This document shows, one piece after another, positions 60,952-64,000 of a stretch of DNA of 64,000 nt. The stretch is from Verrucomicrobiaceae bacterium. GTDB taxonomy: Bacteria; Verrucomicrobiota; Verrucomicrobiia; Verrucomicrobiales; Akkermansiaceae. The number at the start of each line of letters is the position of its first letter. Position 1 is the stretch's first letter. The stretch is taken from positions 1-64,000 of the forward strand of contig JAIXWR010000018.1 of assembly GCA_027491155.1 (NCBI GenBank). The letters run 5' to 3'. The notes under the pieces are model-generated. The model was not told where the DNA came from. It saw only the letters and a list, made by a program, of their open reading frames with translations, and did no database searches. The translations under genes and the position numbers were made by a program.

Positions 60952-63900
60952 TCAAATCGGCAATCTCTTCGCCACCACCAGCGCCTGCCCAGCCCTCACA
61001 CTCGCGCCTTCCGCCACCAGCACCTCGACGACCTCGAAGTGCTCGTCCGCATCCACCGCCACTTCCATTTTCATCGCTTCCAGGATCATCGCCGTCGCCG
61101 CCACCGGCAGCAGATCCCCGGCCTGCACCTGGATCTTCCACACGCTACCGGTCACCGGGCTGTCCAAGGTCACGCAGCCGTCCGGGATGGTGATTTCGCT
61201 TTCTTCCACCACCTCCTCGGCCGGAGCGTCCATCACCAGCCCCGCCTCCTCCCAACGCCGCCGCTCCGCCTCGAAGGCCGCGCGCTGCGTGGTCCGGAAC
61301 GCCTCGATCTCCACCATGTGCCTCTCCAGATAGGCCTCGTAGTCCGCGAAACGGAACACCGACTCCTCGATCTCCAGCTTGTGCCGGCCGCGCGGCACTT
61401 CCTCGCGCAGACGCAGCAACTCCTCCGCGCTTACCGGATAAAAGCGCAGCTGATCGAAGAAGCGCAACAGCCACGGCTTGTCGAAATCGGCCGTCCTGCG
61501 CCAGCGGTTCCACACCGGAATCGTCCGCCCGGTGAACTGGTAGCCGCCCGGGCCTTCCATCCCGTAGACGCAAAGATAAGCCCCTCCGATGCCGACCGCG
61601 TTCTCCGGCGTCCAGGTCCGCGCCGGATTGTACTTGGTCGTCACCATCCGGTGCCGCGGGTCCAGCGGCGTCGCGACCGGCGCGCCGAGATAGACGTCCC
61701 CGAGGCCCATGACGAGGTAGGAGGCGTCGAAGAAAATGCGATACACCTCGTCGATCGATTCCAGCCCGTTGATCCGCCGGATGAATTCGAGGTTGCTCGG
61801 GCACCACGGGGCATCCGGCCGCACCGATTGCATGTAGCGCCGGATCGCATCCTGCGTGCTCGGATCGTCCCAGCTCAGCGGCAGGTGCACGATGCGCGTC
61901 GGCACTTCGATCTGCTCCAGCGGTGGCAGCGAGAGGATGCCTTCGCGGATCATTTCCCACAGATCGCAGCGCCCGATCACCGACGGATCGAAGTGGACCT
62001 GCAAGGAACGGATGCCCGGCGTCAGATCGATGATCCCCGCGAGCTCCTGCTTCTTGAGCCACTCGTAAACCACGTGCGCCTTGAAGCGCAGCTTGAGGTC
62101 GAGGTGGTGCGGGCCGAACTCGATCAGGATGTAGCGGTCACCAGCACGGCGGACCACGACGGCGTCGTCTTGATCGCCGAAGCGATCCAGAATTGCCGAT
62201 TGAAGATCGACGATTGTCGATTGAGGAACGGGAAGATCCCGGGCTTCGCCGTTCAGGAATGCCGCCACCGCGATGCTTTGGTCGCGGGCCCAAGCTTCGT
62301 CGACCGGGACGAAGGTGATCCGGTCGCCCGGGCGCAGTTGACCGAGCTTCCAGAGTTCGGCATCGACGACCACCACCGGGCAGACGAAGCCGCCGAGGCT
62401 GGGACCGTCAGGGCCGAGGATGACCGGCATGTCGCCGGTGAAGTCGACCGCTCCGATCGCGTAGGCGTTGTCGTGGAGGTTCGACGGGTGAAGCCCCGCC
62501 TCGCCGCCATCCGTCCGTGCCCACTTAGGCTTCGGCCCGATCAAGCGGACGCCGGTGCGGGCCGAGTTGTAGTGAACTTCCCAGGCCGTGGCGAAGAAGG
62601 TCTCGATGTCCTCATCGAGGAAAAAGTCGGGAGCGCCGTGCGGCCCGTAGAGGACGCCGATCTTCCAGTCGTGGCGAAGCCCTAAGGAGTGTCGACCTGT
62701 GGTCGACACGAGCGTCGACCGAAGGTCGACACTCCTTATCCCAAGTACGTCCCCCGGCAACAAAGCTCGACCGAAAGGCCCGCCGAATCTTCCCAGCGTG
62801 AAGGTCGACGCGCTGCCGAGGTAATCCGGCGACTCGATGCCGCCCGCGACCGCCAGATAGCAGCGCATGCCAGGTCCCTCGATCCGACCGATCTTGAGCG
62901 TATCGCCCGCCGCCACCTCGAAGGCCGTGCCGCAGTCCAACGCCTCGCCGTTCTTCAGCACCAGCACCTCCGCTCCGGCGATCGCCACCGTGGCGGAGGT
63001 GTTGAAGCGAAGCGTCGGCCCGCTCATCGTGATCTCCAAGCCGGGAGCACCTTCAGGATTGCCGACGAGACGGTTCGCCAGCCGGAACGACAGCGAATCG
63101 AAGGGCCCGCACGGCGGAACGCCGACCTCCCACAAACCGGTGCGCCCCGGCCAGTCCTGCACCGTGGTCATCGTGCCCGCCGACAGCACGTCGAAGGTGT
63201 TCGGCCGGTAGTCGAAGCCCGCCATATCACGCATCGCCACCCCGCCCGCCACGAAGAGCGGCCAGCACGCGACCTGGCGCAGGTAACGCAGGTTGGTCTC
63301 GATTCCCGAGATCCGGGTCTCGTCAAGCGCCCGCCCTAACAGCCCGACCGCCGCCGCCCGGTCCGCGCCGTGAACCATCACCTTGCAGAGCAGCGGATCG
63401 TAATACGGACTCACCTCGGTACCCGCGGCGATCCAGCCGTCGCAGCGCGCCCACTCGGGAAAGCTCGCCTCGGTCAGCAGCCCGCAACTCGGGCGGAAGT
63501 TATGGTTCGGATCCTCCGCGTAAACCCGGGCCTGGATCGCATGGCCCCGCGGCTCCGGCGCGGACAGCGGCATCACCCAGCCGGGATCGAGCGCCAGCCG
63601 GATCATCCACTCAACCAGATCGATCCCCATCACCAGCTCGGTCACCCCGTGCTCGACCTGCAAGCGCGTGTTCACTTCCAGGAAGAAGAAGTCCTGCCGG
63701 TCCGCGTCGTAGATGAACTCGACCGTGCCCGCCGAGCGGTAGCTCACGCTCTCGCCCAGCTTCACCGCGGCCGCGTGCAGGGCCCCGCGGACCTCGGCCG
63801 AAAGTCCCGGCGCGGGTGTTTCCTCAAAGACCTTCTGGTTGCGCCGCTGCACCGAGCAATCGCGCTCGCCGAGCGCCAACACCCGGCCCGCCCCGTCGCC

Positions 63901-64000
63901 GAAAATCTGCACCTCGACGTGCCGCCCACGCTGGATGAAGCGCTCGATGAACACGCCGCCCGAGCCGAAGCTCCGCTCGCTGAGCCGCACCACGCTTTCA
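60952..64000 (-). CDS. Urea carboxylase, N-terminus cut by window edge
   Basis: Biotin enzyme that carboxylates urea to allophanate with ATP and bicarbonate. About 1015 residues visible. Order: C-terminal part of the biotin carboxylase (SFGSGGVFIERFI, FLEVNTRLQVEHGVTELV), KipA/AHS2-like domain (TTVQDWPGRTGLWEVG, YGPHGAPDFFLDEDI), KipI/AHS1-like domain (LTPGIRSLQVHFDP, PRHRMVTTKYNP), and a biotinyl domain with the carrier Lys in LEAMKMEV. The missing part is the ATP-grasp N-terminus. Two repeat-like insertions, near 62683-62738 and 62191-62226, are read in frame inside linkers between domains. Confidence 0.96.
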   Translation of the reverse strand, partial: ESVVRLSERSFGSGGVFIERFIQRGRHVEVQIFGDGAGRVLALGERDCSVQRRNQKVFEETPAPGLSAEVRGALHAAAVKLGESVSYRSAGTVEFIYDADRQDFFFLEVNTRLQVEHGVTELVMGIDLVEWMIRLALDPGWVMPLSAPEPRGHAIQARVYAEDPNHNFRPSCGLLTEASFPEWARCDGWIAAGTEVSPYYDPLLCKVMVHGADRAAAVGLLGRALDETRISGIETNLRYLRQVACWPLFVAGGVAMRDMAGFDYRPNTFDVLSAGTMTTVQDWPGRTGLWEVGVPPCGPFDSLSFRLANRLVGNPEGAPGLEITMSGPTLRFNTSATVAIAGAEVLVLKNGEALDCGTAFEVAAGDTLKIGRIEGPGMRCYLAVAGGIESPDYLGSASTFTLGRFGGPFGRALLPGDVLGIRSVDLRSTLVSTTGRHSLGLRHDWKIGVLYGPHGAPDFFLDEDIETFFATAWEVHYNSARTGVRLIGPKPKWARTDGGEAGLHPSNLHDNAYAIGAVDFTGDMPVILGPDGPSLGGFVCPVVVVDAELWKLGQLRPGDRITFVPVDEAWARDQSIAVAAFLNGEARDLPVPQSTIVDLQSAILDRFGDQDDAVVVRRAGDRYILIEFGPHHLDLKLRFKAHVVYEWLKKQELAGIIDLTPGIRSLQVHFDPSVIGRCDLWEMIREGILSLPPLEQIEVPTRIVHLPLSWDDPSTQDAIRRYMQSVRPDAPWCPSNLEFIRRINGLESIDEVYRIFFDASYLVMGLGDVYLGAPVATPLDPRHRMVTTKYNPARTWTPENAVGIGGAYLCVYGMEGPGGYQFTGRTIPVWNRWRRTADFDKPWLLRFFDQLRFYPVSAEELLRLREEVPRGRHKLEIEESVFRFADYEAYLERHMVEIEAFRTTQRAAFEAERRRWEEAGLVMDAPAEEVVEESEITIPDGCVTLDSPVTGSVWKIQVQAGDLLPVAATAMILEAMKMEVAVDADEHFEVVEVLVAEGASVRAGQALVVAKRLPI
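62191..62226. repeat. CGATTG-type repeats inside urea carboxylase
   Basis: Three CGATTG units (62197-62202, 62211-62216, 62218-62223) with GAAGATC between. Encodes part of STIVDLQSAILDRFG in a domain linker; the same style of short tandem motif as at 35620 and 55390. Confidence 0.45.
62683..62738. repeat. Nested 56-bp palindrome inside urea carboxylase
   Basis: Outer perfect 16-bp arms TAAGGAGTGTCGACCT (62683-62698)/AGGTCGACACTCCTTA (62723-62738) and inner 7-bp arms GGTCGAC/GTCGACC (62701-62707/62714-62720). Encodes SVDLRSTLVSTTGRHSL in frame in the linker before YGPHGAPDFF. Confidence 0.8.

Noticed and set aside
61039-62685. Long plus-strand open frame opposite urea carboxylase
   Set aside because: Arg/His/Pro-rich translation with no family features; caused by high GC on the opposite strand of a real gene.

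Overview
This is a GC-rich, gene-dense bacterial chromosome window that most likely comes from the phylum Verrucomicrobia. The main pointers are a Verru_Chthon cassette A-type prepilin-like protein, a fused SecDF, a type B ribosomal protein L36, almost no Shine-Dalgarno sequences, and two TGTTC-N4-GAACA-like boxes in front of radC that resemble the LexA motif I recall being reported for this phylum. I see no rRNA, intact tRNA, CRISPR array, prophage or complete IS element.

Layout: (1) 1-4.7 kb: end of argG, an FAD oxidoreductase, purH and an FAH-family hydrolase. (2) 5-9.1 kb: tgt-yajC-secDF behind a highly structured leader. (3) 9.2-15.7 kb: an outer-membrane barrel, a six-EF-hand protein, metF, an AsmA-like protein, scpA, infA and ftsY. 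(4) 15.7-20.6 kb: an accessory block with three tandem paralogous lipoproteins, a divergent ketoacyl synthase, an L,D-transpeptidase/HAD-phosphatase fusion, and a small HTH/coiled-coil protein. (5) 20.7-30 kb: Nudix hydrolase and the glycine cleavage genes gcvT-gcvH and gcvP, separated by a 3.6-kb cassette A gene. (6) 30-33.7 kb: secreted or membrane proteins of unknown role, an FmdB zinc ribbon, a BrnT/BrnA-type toxin-antitoxin pair and a VanZ-like protein. (7) 33.8-37.4 kb: a four-gene Mn/Fe-type ABC importer behind a palindromic operator. (8) 37.5-42 kb: an SDR enzyme, pyrB, a membrane protein, pyrR and purD. (9) 42-43 kb: a low-density stretch with micro-ORFs, a PIN-domain remnant and a small secreted protein. 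(10) 43.3-53.9 kb: two divergent peptide ABC transport operons that share one visible pair of ATPases. (11) 54-59 kb: DNA maintenance and regulation (radC, ruvB, a Fur-family regulator, a Xer recombinase), rpmJ and small proteins. (12) 59.2-64 kb: allophanate hydrolase and urea carboxylase, together converting urea to ammonia and CO2; the carboxylase runs off the end.

Two features cut across the window. Many genes have a TTGnnn-N17-TAGnnn-like promoter whose -10 element lies only 5-12 nt before the start codon, which suggests leaderless or near-leaderless mRNAs. The chromosome also carries several families of small palindromic repeats. A GTAGCGG family supplies stop codons to genes. Other elements sit in frame inside both urea genes. 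One MITE-like element between two Mn-transporter genes is flanked by an exact 11-bp duplication.
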